Of a DNA stretch of 64,000 nt, positions 38,960 through 51,820 are shown piece by piece. Within the stretch, counting starts at the first letter, position 1. Each line of letters begins with the position of its first letter. Source of the stretch: Ooceraea biroi (Eukaryota; Arthropoda; Insecta; Hymenoptera; Formicidae); NCBI RefSeq assembly GCF_003672135.1, contig NC_039513.1, forward strand, positions 15,651,591-15,715,590, given 5' to 3'. A model generated the notes under the pieces. That model did no database searches. It was not told the origin of the DNA and saw nothing but the letters and a program-made list of their open reading frames with translations. The position numbers and the translations under genes were made by a program.

Positions 38960-39360
38960 AGTGAATCAATATATATAGAAATTTATTTATTCGACCACAA
39001 ACTGGTTATACAGTGATGACAAATCACGCAACGTTTCGACCCAACTATTTCGATCCTTCTCAAGCGTGAAAAAACCCCAAACTTTAGTTTTACATAAAAG
39101 TCGCTTTCTAAAAGGAAAATAAAAAAAAATAAAAAATCAATATTAAACTTATAAATGATACAATTAAATACAGTTCATATTTATAAATATAAAAAAACGC
39201 AAGCGTAATCGAGAATACGTTGATAAACGAATAAGAAATAGGCAACGAGCGTCCATGCACGAGAACGGGTGTCGCCGTGTACGAGCGGAACGTCTGCGAC
39301 TGGTGGAAGGAACAGCTGCTGGCAACCACCGTCCACGTTTGATTAGACGGGGGTAAAATG
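38960..39360 (-). mobile_element. Penelope-like (PLE) terminal remnant
   Basis: Read on the minus strand, 39020-39067 contains CTTGAGAAG, a short possible stem (GATCG with GGTC) and then GAAACGTTGCG. This order resembles the hammerhead-like motif in the terminal repeats of Penelope-like elements. Upstream on the same strand a broken frame of about 70 codons (39329-39108) ends in a hydrophobic Phe/Ile/Tyr-rich run. The core departs from CUGANGA, so a working ribozyme is unlikely. No reverse transcriptase or GIY-YIG domain is present. The assignment rests on motif resemblance only and the boundaries are approximate. Confidence 0.35.
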
Positions 39361-42300
39361 TGCTTTCGGGTGAGATGTTATCGCTTCAAATCATAGCCGC
39401 CCTTCTTGGGCCAGCCGGGCCAGCCGCTCCTCTCGCGTGGCTTTCGTATCGCGCGATGATCCAGCTGTTCCGGATGCCGGATGGGCGATGTTTCGTCGAA
39501 CGTTCGTTGCACGTGGATTATCGACGACAATTAACGGCACAAAAAATATCATCAAATGAGCGATCCGAAATTATCACAAGCACTATTCTTATCTCAATGC
39601 AGAAGAGGTATTATCACGTTTCAGAATAACTATTTTGTGTTTTAGAAAGATATCGGTGTCGGCGATTATTTATTATATATCGGTTGTTAATAATTGCGAA
39701 CAGCCTAGAAAGAGACGCTCGTGCAGAGACGAACTCGATATTTTTGGATTTCACGTAACGCACGTAACATAATAATTTAACTTTAACCGTGGGAAATTCA
39801 ATTATGTTCCTTAACGCAAGGCTATCTCGCGAGCAACAACAATCGTGAGATACAGAAGAACGTGGAGGTACAACGGGTTCTCGCGCGCGTTAACTTCTGC
39901 CATATTTTAACGAGATTCACGTAACGTACTCTTGTAATAGCGCTTAGCGCTTGTCCGCTCCGTTCGAGATGCAGGGGAAATCGGGACGAAGGATATTACC
40001 GTGCCCGCCACTACGTCACGCGATTTTACTGCGCTGTTCTCGTACCGGTTGCAACTATCAACTATGGAAAGTAGTCGCATCGTTGCAACTATAATTTCGC
40101 GTTAGTTTGTTGCGACTTTATTGCAGACGGGTGACTCATTCGCGACACCGCGACCGCTGCCAGCGACTTGAAAAAAACCGCGGCGTATCGACGTAGTTAA
40201 CGCTCCTACAGCCAACGTGACTACGGGCAATTATTAGTTATAACAACAAGAAAATTCCTTTTCGTTAAAATGACATTCTCGCGAAGAAAATAATCGGTAA
40301 TTTCACAGTGTCCACGCTCGAAGAAACGAACGAAGCCCATCTTCGTGCCATCGTCGCCGCAGCAAGCGTGTTATTAACGGATCGCTTTGAAACGCTTGCA
40401 ACAATATGAATTTAATTGCGACGACATTGGCGATTCTCGACGTACGTCGTACCGGGCGCGTTTCCTCACGACGACGACGGACTCTCGCTTTAACACGCGA
40501 AGGGGAGGCTCATTGTGCGCCCGAGCGAGTACGCTCTTGCCGCGGCGATTCTCGGCGTTCGTCCTCAGCGCCGACGACGACGAAAAGGAAGAATTCAAGG
40601 TCAGCTTGTTCTTCTGCACCGCGTGCTTGCTTGCTTGGGACTTGGCTGCACTCCGCCAGCACCTCGCATTATGCGGCTTTCCGCGGCGCGTCCCCGGACC
40701 CTATCTTACATTACGCATATTATTACGGTGCCCCGTCTGAAACGCGAGAGCGCATTGTGCCGCGCTCTCGGAAATTTTAATATTTTAACTATTTCCTGTC
40801 CGCTACCGCGCGCGCCTACTCCCCTCCCCCCTCCCCGCCGTAATGCCCCACGGAAAATTCTCAGACCGCGCGATTCACTCAAAATAGTTGCCATAGAAAT
40901 TTCCAAGGCTGTAACCTTTAAATATTACAGAAGCCAGTCCGTGTGGGAACGATACGGTCGATCTTCGCGAGTCCGTGACGCGAGCTCGCGTGAACTGCGA
41001 GTGCGGCGCGAAATACCTAAATTATGATGTCAGAAGTGAGAGAATCGCGAGAGAGCACATGCGAGCGAGCCTCGTGAAGAATTCACGATGTTCGCACGAA
41101 CGTCTCCTCGCCAAATAAATGGTTCCGATCCGATCTAGGACCGAGTTCGGGGAGCGAATAAATTCTAATAGGGAACCATCGTGAACACGGGCTCTCTCTC
41201 TCTCTCTCTCTCTGGGAGACACTCTCTTCTTCTGGGAGAACTTGAAAGTTTCTAGCAGCAGCAGCGTTATGAATAAAGACGAACTCGCGCGGCTGTAAGC
41301 GGAAAAGTTAAAGTGGTATTTGCCAATGCGGCGATATAGTATCACGCTAGTACTACAATGCACAATACAACGACACACATCATCGCGCCGGTGGTTTATC
41401 GTCGAGGAACACGATAGGTACAGACGACGATGAACATTCCGCATGCAAAATATCGTAAAACCTTTGCGATAGATATTTATACCGCTGCGGAACCTCTCCT
41501 CGTCTGCGCAATTGTATCGCGTCACCCTTACTCCTCGTACAGAGATATACACCTTTATAAATTCATGAGCGTTCGTCATATATATACGTATGCGTATGTT
41601 GCACTTTATACTATCTATAATACAAAATAATACGAAATACGAGTGTCAATTTTAATACAGAAATCGAACTCAAAGTAATAAATAACTTTTAGCTAAACAG
41701 TTATATATTTTAAGAAAATTGTAAGACCGAACTTATTTAATCAAGCAATTAATGTTTCATTACAAATACATAATAGCAACACAATTTCTTTATATAACAA
41801 TAAATAATATCTCTTTCTGCTTTCCTTATGTTGAAAATTTTTATGGATATATTTTATAATTATTATACAAATTTAATTATTATACTTATTATATTATAAT
41901 TATCATACAAATTTGTCATAGAACTATACTTTTATCAAGAGCGTTTAAAAGATATGTATTTTTTTTCTAGAAAATAAAACAAATTTCGCGCGCAGGCGGT
42001 CGCGCATTGGCACTGCAGCGGCTCGCCCGCTCACTCGTTCGCTCGCGTGAGAGAGCGTGAAACTTGCGTACACGCGAAACTTTTCTATCGATCGCGCGGG
42101 GCTGGCTCGCTCGGCGAGGCACGGGGAGTCACGTTGTCCTCGCGTGTCGATACCGATAACACCCTCGCCCTCGGCGTCACCTCGCGACGGCTACGACGAA
42201 CGTTCCGTCGGCGTCGTAGCCGTCGTGCGCGATAAGGCGCTTATCGGCCCGCTGCGCCGAGATACGGAGCCCATGGCTCGCGTAAGGATCGGCCCGGCGA

Positions 42301-45300
42301 ATAAAGACCGCGACGGAGGTCCGGGCTTTGTCCGCGCGCGTGCCCTGATGACGTTTAATCTGCGGTACCTTAGGCTTAGCTTAGAACAGGCTGTCTCCAT
42401 TCTTGGAAGGTCGACCAACGTTATCGCGCCCCTTCCGCCTGCTGATAAATCTTTTATAATCCTCTAAAATAGGAGACCTCGTTGTCGGTCGTCGTCAGAG
42501 CGATTTTTGAATCATTAGACATTTTTTTATTCCGCGTTGCACGCAGTTTCGCTCGCCCAGGAGAGCTTGAAGTTACGTTATCGGAGTAAGCAATTTTTTG
42601 GACACGCCCGCGTCCAAGTGATCATCCGGGACGGACGAGGAGGATGAATGTAATTTCACGCGGCTGGTTCCGATCCCTTTTTCCCTTCTTCCCTCTTCCG
42701 GCGCATCCACGTATACCGGCGTTCCGTAATTACGGAATATTTTGCAATTCGCGCGGATCGGCGGGCGTCTCTTTTTCTCGGGAGAGCCAGCGCGACGATG
42801 CCCGCGATGCCGGTCACGTAGAGCCCCGTAGTTCCGAGGATGCCCTGAGCACGCCGCGGAATACTAGAGTACTATAGCGGCAGGAGAATACGCGGCGCAT
42901 ACCGTAGCGGCGGCGCGGATAAGAGTACGATGAGATGCAGCGACGGGTCCGGAATTTTCGGTACCCTCTGCTGCCGGAGGAGGATCTCCCTCGTGCATTG
43001 ACACTTTTGCCTAATGATATAAAGCAACGCTAACCGCCGCCCGAATAACATTAATTTAAATTATATTATACGCAAGATTGAATTACGTAAAACGCTCGGA
43101 GCCTAATGACGCGACAGCGGAGAAGTGTCTGAGACGCAAGTAATTAACAAAAGTAATTGTTTTTCTTTTTTAAATACCATTCGTTACGCAGGACGTACTC
43201 TTGATCTTCTATTCACCCCCAGTCGAGCTACGATTGACATTACGAATGGGAAATGTAATATCGACAATGGAATTCGAAGAAAGGAGAAAAACAGTGCGTA
43301 TTGGCGAGATTGAACTCGTAAGTTCCAAGTTCTTCAGGCGAGCAGAAGAACAATCCAATGAGATGCACGCTGCATCGAGAGAGGGGGTGGATTTACATTT
43401 TCCCCGTGAGAAGGGACGTAAATCTCGCGCGCGATAAACGCTAAAGGCACTGGTTACTTCGCGTGCATATTAACTTCGCCAGAAACCCATCGAGAAACGG
43501 CACGTGACGGTAGAAATGAAAACGAGAAAAGGGAAAGGAACGTTATGTCATCAACGTACGCGTATGTAAATTTCGGGCGCGTGTGTAATCGCGAGCCCAC
43601 GGTGATTCGGACGGATCATTTAAAAGCGGCGAATACACCTCATTCGGAAAGAGCGGTCCTTGATCTCATGACGTGGCTCGCATAAATTTTCGTAGCCGAA
43701 TCCGCCGGTTTCGGTCTACCGTGCGGGATAGCGCCTGTAACTTTCGCGTCTACGAGCGAGCTACTTCGGTTTTCGTCCGATTTCGACGAACCATTACCTC
43801 GCCCACGTCGCGAACAATCGCCTAAAGTCCTCCGATCGAGTAAAACCGGTTTTGATCGCGACCAGTGCTGTAACTACCTACCACACGGCCAGATTTCACG
43901 ATCGGAGAAAGAGGAGCTCCCGCGCGCGACGATGCTCGCTCGATGAATTAAGCTCGGAACGTGACGCGAATCGGTGCTGCGCGTTCTTTTCCGCGCGTTC
44001 TTGCGCGATCGAATGAGACAAGGCGTGGAGATGACATTTATACATTCCGATCAAATCGCGACGCTTTCGCGAGGTCGTTCGTGCACAAAGCTCGCTGCTG
44101 GCTCTGCGTCTCGAATACGCGGCGAGCTTCCTCGCTGCGCGCGTGCACGGTGGAAAATTTTTTATTCAACCACCGCTCGTTTTCTCATCGATGAGGCGCC
44201 GATGTGCTGGCGAGTGCGCCCGCGCTGCCGGTTGTCTGCGTCAGAAGATAGAAGACGCGGAGTGGAGTGCAAAGGGTTAACGACATTCCGCGCCGAGGAA
44301 AGCGAGAGGAAGAGAGGAGAGGCGCGACGCGCTGCACCGCGCGCTGTTAACCCCTAACCGGTGTCGTGCACTCGGTCATGCACCCCCGTTGCGCTATAAG
44401 CTGTGCAACCCCGGCGCGCGCGGCAACGGCGGCGGCGGTGGCGGCAGCGGCGGTGGTGGATCGATCGCGCGCGCGTTTCTTCGCCTCCATAAAAATTAGT
44501 ATTCCGCTCTCGGCTTCCCGGTGGGCAGCGCGCGCCGTGAAAACGGAAAACCCGGGGAGTACGGTGGAGGGAGAGCACGACGGAGCGTTCCCAGGAACAT
44601 TCAACCCCCGAATCCGCCCATCCACCTATCCTGCAACCCTCCCGGCTTTCTCGCTTCGTGGACGTTTTACGGAAACGCCGCTGTTCAGAGTAACACTCCT
44701 GAATATCGAGAACCGGGACGCGGTCGGGGGTTTCGCTCCCCCGTCCCCCTCACCCCCGGTCACGACTACGTGGTTCGCATTCGTGGATGCGAATGCGAAT
44801 TGAATGCCGATTCGTCGTCTACCGTTTCTCCGCTCGGGGCGCGATTCGTTTTAATTGCCGGCATCGATCTTGCTCCTCGCACACGAGTTTCACGTAAATC
44901 GTTTCTTTATCGAGAATTTAAACGTATCCATTTCATGCTTTCATACTAGCTATTCCTCCATCCTTTACTTTTTAACGAAGATACGTGTTCGGTCTTGCCA
45001 AAGCTGAATGATTATCAATCTAGCTGTTAGTAACCTCTTGGCCTCGTAAAGGCAAATTACTTTTTGCCTGATTACGAAATTTGTAATAAATTTAATTTAA
45101 TGTAAAATATTTAGAAATATATTTATCATTATATCTCTATCACTTTGTAGAAATTTGTAGGATGAATATTTTTTGTGTATATTATTAAAAAATAAGCAAA
45201 TAAGAATTATTTGATAAATTCATTGATGCTAAATATAAAATTATACTAATAGAATAGAATAAAATGATGCTAAAAATTACAATTGCATGATTAATTTTAT

Positions 45301-45320
45301 GTATATTCATGAAATAAAAA
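39361..45320. other. Intergenic, no gene supported
   Basis: Alternating CpG-rich blocks (39.8-41.1, 42.0-44.9 kb) and AT-rich blocks (41.6-42.0, 44.95-45.3 kb). The frames here have no recognisable motifs. A CT repeat lies at 41192-41213 and a GGC/GGT-rich run at about 44424-44459. Confidence 0.45.
41192..41213. repeat. (CT)11 microsatellite
   Basis: This is an uninterrupted CT tract of 22 bases. Confidence 0.9.
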
Positions 45321-45324
45321 AATT

Positions 45325-45396
45325 TGCCTCCTGTGAGGTTTGAACTCACGACCCCTGGTTTACGAGACCAGTGCTCTGCCACTGAGCTAAAGAGGC
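45325..45396 (-). tRNA. tRNA-Thr (anticodon CGT)
   Basis: Read on the minus strand, the 72 bases fold into a complete cloverleaf. The acceptor GCCTCTT pairs with AGGAGGC (one G-U), followed by discriminator A. The D stem is GCTC/GAGC. The anticodon stem CTGGT/ACCAG holds loop CTCGTAA, so the anticodon is CGT, reading ACG (Thr). The T stem is GTGAG/CTCAC with loop TTCAAAC. A-box (TAGCTCAGTGGC) and B-box (GTTCAAACC) promoter elements are intact. There is no intron and CCA is not encoded, as expected in eukaryotes. A run of seven Ts follows within a few bases, a normal Pol III terminator. It appears functional and stands alone. Confidence 0.96.
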
Positions 45397-45571
45397 TGAT
45401 GTTTTTCATGGTTAACCAACATGTGATGAGGCACAGATGCTCATCCTATTTCAAATTGCGTCCAAATTTCATTCAACGTTGATTTGTGCGCATGTCACCC
45501 GTATTAATCACACCCTATTGATATTAATCAAGAGTACCGGTGATTTCTGTTCTCTCCTTTCGCCTATAGTG

Positions 45572-45960
45572 TGGCAGACGTCGACGTCGCACCTTTTAAG
45601 GGTGATCTAGCGGCTGCAACGATCCTCCACGGATTTCCAAAAATAATTTCGACCCACAAATCCTGCGTGACGCAAGGCAGATGTCAGTTGTCACTTCCCG
45701 TTTTGCGCCATACACAATGAGCTCCGCTTCTAGGTTCCCCTGGAGAAGAGGGACACGTGCAAACTCTCTTTCCCTACTTCGGCCAACCGAAAAGGACAGA
45801 TGTCGAGCCGTCTTAAAGATTTCAAGAAGGGGCGACCCTTTTTGGGGGCCTGCGAAGCTCTTTGAGACGCAATAAAAGGGATCCAACGGAACGCGTTCGT
45901 AAGACCATTGTACTATTAAGCAGATGTTATCCAATGAATGCGCAATGTATAATATAGACG
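45572..45960. mobile_element. Possible solo-LTR-like or transposon block
   Basis: A compositionally distinct block starting TGTGGCAGACG lies between AT-rich flanks and contains an AATAAAA motif (about 45872). TATAG precedes it and recurs near its right side, which could be a target duplication. However, the right end does not finish in CA, and no primer-binding site or internal coding is present. It may equally be another repeat or unique sequence. Confidence 0.25.
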
Positions 45961-47105
45961 CACGAACAAAGAACTCAATTTTTCTAGAGCGCCTGAGAAT
46001 TTTTGCATCTTCGCCCTGTACGTTAACGTCGATGCGCCTTGATAAAAAGATATCTAGTTAATTCTCTTCTTTCAAAAGTCTCAGAAATTTCGTATACGAC
46101 TAATTTTCAATACAGAATGTATTAATTAGATAATAATTCCTTCGTAAGAAATCGTTGAAAGTGCTGATGAAATATTAATCTACCTAATCAACTTTTTAAT
46201 GTTAATGTAAAAAATTTTATTTTACGATCATGAGCTTAGTTTCATGGAATTCATTTATAAAATCTTTCGTTTATTTCCGTGTTTTTATATTTTAGATGTT
46301 CTTAAAATTAAAGAGTCAAGAGAGAGAGAAGATATATCAGTAAAAAATCTAAGAATACAACTATCCTTGTTTGAGACTTATTGTTTCATATGTTAATATT
46401 GCAGTGTTTACATAAACGCACATAAATCTATAATAAATCTTTCATACATTTCCTGGATGCGTGAAGCATAATTACTCCATGCAATATTCCAATTGCCTGT
46501 AAATTCAAGGATTCCAATTACAAGAACAGATGATCCTTTGACCACGAGACATGCATTGTCTCGCTTGCACGTGGCACACAAAATTATAGCGATGCATCTG
46601 TGCTTAAAGCGGGCACGAGCCCGAAAGTTACCATTGAGTCATCTTCTTATCTATTATACATTGCTGCAATTGTCTCTCATAACGTGCATCCAGACCAGGT
46701 GTTTCAGTCTTTCGAGATTCGAGATAACAAATATACCAATTTCAAGAGAAGCAATTGAGCGATACCAAGAGATATCTAAAGTAGTAAAGAAATTTATATT
46801 CAAGCCGATTGATAACGTTTTGATATCGCTAAAGAAGAATAAAAAAAGGTGTCTCATAATTAACAATATAATATATCGCTACCGAGCAATACAAAACAAA
46901 ATCTCTCATTCCCCACGATTTATGGTAATAATCGGACTACAAAGAAGGTGCTCGTTGCAATCGCTGCACATTCCCGTGGTTTGTGCGAACGCGGGGCGCG
47001 ACGTCCCGCGGCTCCTTCGAGAAGTATCCCGTTGAACGAGGCAAACTCGCACACGCGAGCGAAGCGAAGCAGCGGCAGCCTGACGTGCCGTTTGCGGGGC
47101 GGCGG

Positions 47106-47129
47106 CCACCGCCGCCGCCGCCGCCGCCG
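47106..47129. repeat. (CCG)n microsatellite
   Basis: This is a 24-base CCG tract in CpG-rich DNA. Confidence 0.9.
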
Positions 47130-49233
47130 TCGCGGAACGGCGAGACGAAGCCAACCTCCGTCTCCGTACCCTTGAACCTAGCAGACGCTCGCGACGTTGC
47201 CGCCTCGTGCAAGTATGCCGCGAGCGGTGCAACGTAAAGTGAGGCGCGGAGGAGCGGAACGCCGCGCGGTCGGTCGGTCGGTCGCCGGATACGTTCGGCC
47301 GCGCTCGGCTGTGCCCGGTGCGTGCTTTCTTCGCAAGAATTCCGTGACCGTGCCGCTCGCTCCTCCTCCTCGTCCTCCTCCGCCGTTGCCGCCACCGTCG
47401 TCGTCGTCGGCGGTCGGCTGGCGCGACGCCGAGCGGACTGACGTCACGCGTCAGCGTTACGCGTAGCGTTACGTAAAAAACGTGCGGCTGGCTGGCGAAC
47501 TCTACTCGGTGGAGCGTGTCGCCGCGTTGCGTTACGTTGCGTTGCATTGCGTCGCGCGTTGCGTAGCATCGCAGTGACCGCAGCCGTGCGTCTGCACACG
47601 CTGCAGGTTCGCGTTATTATTGCTCCAACAGAGACAAATGATTTTTATCTCACGCCCTACCGTTACACCGAACACTCTTGTCCATTGTTAAGTTTCGCAA
47701 TGTTAGCTCCTCATCCAATGTAACTCAAGACCGGAGCATCATCATCAATTTGCCGCGCTGCGTTCATTCTTGCTCCGCGTTTTAACATTAAACGTTACCG
47801 GCAAACGTGCCGCAGCCGACCGTCACGCTCGTGACTCATCCGGCATAAGAATCACGCGCGGTGTCGTCGCGATGATCGGATGACTGCGTTTAGCGGTAAA
47901 CGCGAAATACGGACGCGCGCTTCACGGATCGCGGCGTTGGGTTCGGTTCCTTTTTTTTGTTACCGCCTTTGTTTAGCGTCGCGTTTAGCGCCGCGCCGCA
48001 CGAGGAAACCGCGCGCGGTAATGCGCGGTGAAAATCGCGGATAGCCATATTTAGAGCGTTAACTGCGTCACGCCCGTAGCGACCTGTACGACGATAATGC
48101 GCAGCCAAGGAAGTGCGGCGGCGGGATCGACCGGCCGCGACATTTTTTCCTTTTTCCTCTCTTACGTGTTTTTTTCCCTTCCTTTTTCAAGCAACGCTGC
48201 GCGCGCGCGCGCCCGACTCCGTGACGTCAGCCGCCGGTCGGTTTTGTCGGCGGACATGGATTCTCGTGGAGAAAGCATAGACAAACATAACCTACATAGA
48301 ACGGTCTCTCGAGCGCGGCGAGGTCAACGTACGATGAAACCGGAAATTCGTCGTCTGCCACACAACTCGCCTAGAAGAGTTCTCATTTCTTTTCTTCTTC
48401 TTCTTCTTTTTTTTTCGTCCGTCCGACAACTATACGTTAGCGCGCGAGCTACGTTATCCGTCTTATCGGGCCGTAAAACCAGGCTAACAGGACACGCTCG
48501 GACGAAGGGGACTATGTCGGGCATTATCGGATTACGTGAAGTTTCGTGTGGCGTTCCTCCGTTCCTCACCTACCTGTCTAATTTCTTCCTCGAAAAATAG
48601 AAGAATAGAGAACACGCGTGTTTGTTCTGGAGCTGGACAATTAGCGCTCGCATTCCTCTACGCGTGACTAATATGTGATGCAAATTTCTCCGACGTTCTT
48701 CTCCCCCAAGTATACAGAAGGCTAATAGAGATGCAAAAAAAGCACCGAGTGTAAATGTCATGGATGTAAGTTGGGTGTAACTAGGGTAAACTCTTGGACA
48801 AGTGAGGAACCGGTTCTCCAGACGCCGTGCAAATCAAGAGGCACGAAGGGACAACGTCAATTACTTCTCCCTCAAATTTACCAAAGGAGCCATAACAAAT
48901 GTGTCAAAATTGCAGACGCGTACCGTTTCGTTGAATTTACGAAAAGATTATGTCACACGAAAAGTTTCGTAAGTTTCGAGAATTTAACCCGTGCAATGCG
49001 AGGCACTTAAAAATGTTCTTCAAACGAGCATATTGAAATGAAATAAAGAGAGAGAGAGGAGGAGGAGGAGGCGGCGCGGGATTTCCTTCATCATAAATAC
49101 GCGTTTCGTCATAACAGTTGTGATTGCGATTGCGATTTAGGTTCGCGCGCGTCGAAACCGCAAAAATCCATGAAGAGCCGTTCGCACAAAGGAACACCGA
49201 GGATCGAAACGTCTTTCCTCCTAGCTCTGCGCA

Positions 49234-49263
49234 TCCTCCTCCTCCTCCTGCTGCTGCTGCTGC
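49234..49263. repeat. (CTC)n/(CTG)n compound microsatellite
   Basis: CTC units to about 49249 pass directly into CTG units to 49263. Confidence 0.88.
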
Positions 49264-49917
49264 ATCTTCTCGGCATGCTCCTTTATCCGTGTGTCTCCCG
49301 TTCGCACGCTCGTGTGCCATTTACGAGGCAAACCGGTTTACGCTTTTTGCGCGCCACGGCTCCGCGAAGAATGTCCATTTTTGCGATATATACCGCTTGG
49401 GAACCTAACCTACATCATTATCCAGATGAGCTGACCGTGCTCGGAACCTCTCGCGTGTGCACGCCGTGCAAGTTGTACGAAACTCGTCTCTGGTACTTCT
49501 AGCGCTGACGCTGACCGAAGTTACGTCAGAAAATTCGAAGAAACTACTGCGCCTCGGAAATATAATATCGCCGGATGTATGTATTTTGCACGGACATTGC
49601 TTGCAAATCGAATTACTCCTGTCGCCGCCTCGATTTTACAATCGAGTCAAGCGTGAATATTTATTGCATTAAAAATTAAATTGTCCCGATAGCATGAAAA
49701 ATATCGTATCCGTTTTCTATAACAGTATTCTGCGCAAACCGTGCGAATTGCTGCAAGAAATTAATACGGAATTCGTTTCATGAAATAAAAGCTGAATTAT
49801 TTCAATGTTACAGGTTGGATTTCCAACGTTAAGAGATTTCCGACGTCAATTTCGAATGGAGCAAAATTCCTATTGCATTCTTTTGATTTTTGTTCAATTC
49901 AACCTCGATTCCATCGG

Positions 49918-49919
<2 letters not shown>

Positions 49920-49961
<42 letters not shown>
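49920..49961. repeat. (CA)21 microsatellite
   Basis: This is a 42-base uninterrupted CA tract, the longest dinucleotide repeat in the window. Confidence 0.95.
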
Positions 49962-49962
<1 letters not shown>

Positions 49963-50026
49963 CAATTGAATTAAATCATTATTAAATTAAACCAAATATT
50001 AAATTAAATCAATATTAAATTATTTC
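49962..50026. repeat. AT-rich minisatellite (about 15-bp unit)
   Basis: Units close to ATTAAATTAAAYCAA recur about four times directly after the CA tract. Confidence 0.65.
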
Positions 50027-51797
50027 TTTAGAGTCCCAATATTTCTGTTTCCATATTTTTACATCAAAGAAAAATATTAAAAAATACGATTTAAAAGCAT
50101 CCAAGTGATCACGATTGCGAGACTAATCTAGTAAGGGGCATCGACTACTAAATTGCTCTTGAATCGAGACGTCCAAAAGGATAATCCAATTTAGTCCAAG
50201 GAGCCAATCGTCACACCTAATCGTCTATTTTTGCCGGATGGGACGCACATGAAAGGAAGAAGGAGAGAGACACACACAAACACAAAAAGAAGGTTCGACG
50301 ATTGGACCTTTAACAGTGGCGTTACGAGTGAAAAATGATAATGAGCCGCGCAGTGCTGTAGGTTAGTGAGAACAATAGCCAGTTCGCGCTTAATGAGCCG
50401 AAACGCATGCGGTTCGCGTGCTCGTGTAGTAGAAATATTTTCGGCGCCAGGCCGTGCGACGAATGACGAGCGCGGGGATCGCCGAATTCGTCCTCGACCG
50501 TGGAGAGGCAAAGCCGCTCCTCCTCACCTCGTTGAATTTCAATTCGATCGCACGCCCCGCGATCTGCACACTCGCGCGTCCGTTTCCCGCACGTGTCGTC
50601 GCGTCACCGCCTCCTCGGTCCTCGCTGCGCGCGTTCCTGGTACTCGTGAATGCGATTAATTTCGCAAACACGACGAGCATATTTAAATAACGATAATAAT
50701 AATTTTATAAATGTTATAAATAACATAAAGCGCGATGTAAATATCTTACGTTAATCATCGTGGAACTCTACTCGTGGCCTATCGACAAGATGTGGAGATT
50801 TGGCCGTCCGCGATTCTCATCGGGGAGAGCAGTGAACAATCTCCGCGCGAGCGTCCAGCAAACGGTACGCGGTGTGCATCTCACCGCGCGAGCATCATCG
50901 GGACCGCGAGCCGGGAACGGGTCTCCCGGTGCGCGCGGTCGAAAACCGGTTGGACGAAACTTTCGAAAATTCCAGAATGACGCAGTCCTCGGCCGTGGCG
51001 GCGGCGCGCGCGAGCACGGTGGGCGAAGACGCACAGGCGTGCTCTCTTCTCTCGTTCTTTATATTTACTGTTACTTACGTAACGAAAGGCACCGGCCCTC
51101 TTTCTTTTCCCTCGCGTCTTTTTCTCGAGGCGCTCGAAAGCGAGAGAGAGAGATGATTGAATCGATCACGCTGAAATCGCGCATGGAAAACGTTCACGTG
51201 AAAAAAACAAAAACGCGTAGTCGCCAGGCGGGAGTGTCTCATGCATTACCCGGGGAAACGTTGTTGCTCACTTACCTTCGTTCGTTTCTCGCCGCTGAAA
51301 CACTAACACGAAATCACTCGCGTGATCATTATCCGCGCGTCGGGGAATTGCACCGCGCAAAAACCGGTACTTGTTATAAATTATTATGGTAAGAAAACAG
51401 TTGCGCTCGATAGCGAGCAGACAAGCGGCTCCAACATCTCGTCGGCGTCGGTTCGACGGGACAAAGCGCTCGCGTAAATATTGCTGCGAGGTGGAAATAG
51501 AATAAAACGGTCGGCTGAATTATGAATTATGCGAAATCGCAGATATTACGTTATGTTTATCTGGACGAGGATGAAAAAAAGGGTAAAAAAAACATTTCGC
51601 TACCCAACCGAGCAAGTTATCCGCGATTATCCTGTCGCTTATCGTAATGCATCACGAGGAAATATGATCATCCGTATCCTCAATAAATCACACATAATCG
51701 CTTCGATGTACAATATAGAATAATAATCCGTTTCCGCGAAATTTCCACGGATTTTCACGTAAGCGCGTGTAAAATGTCAAATAACAGAAATACTGCA

Positions 51798-51820
51798 GTG
51801 TGTGTGTGTGTGTGTGTGTG
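51798..51820. repeat. (GT)n microsatellite
   Basis: This is a 23-base GT tract ending in GCGTC. Confidence 0.9.

Noticed and set aside
46493..47035. 180-codon plus-strand frame
   Set aside because: No recognisable motif; it crosses an AT-rich/GC-rich boundary and has no splice or promoter support.
46906..47547. 213-codon Arg-rich minus-strand frame
   Set aside because: Arises from CCG/GGC repeats. Several competing frames of the same kind overlap it.
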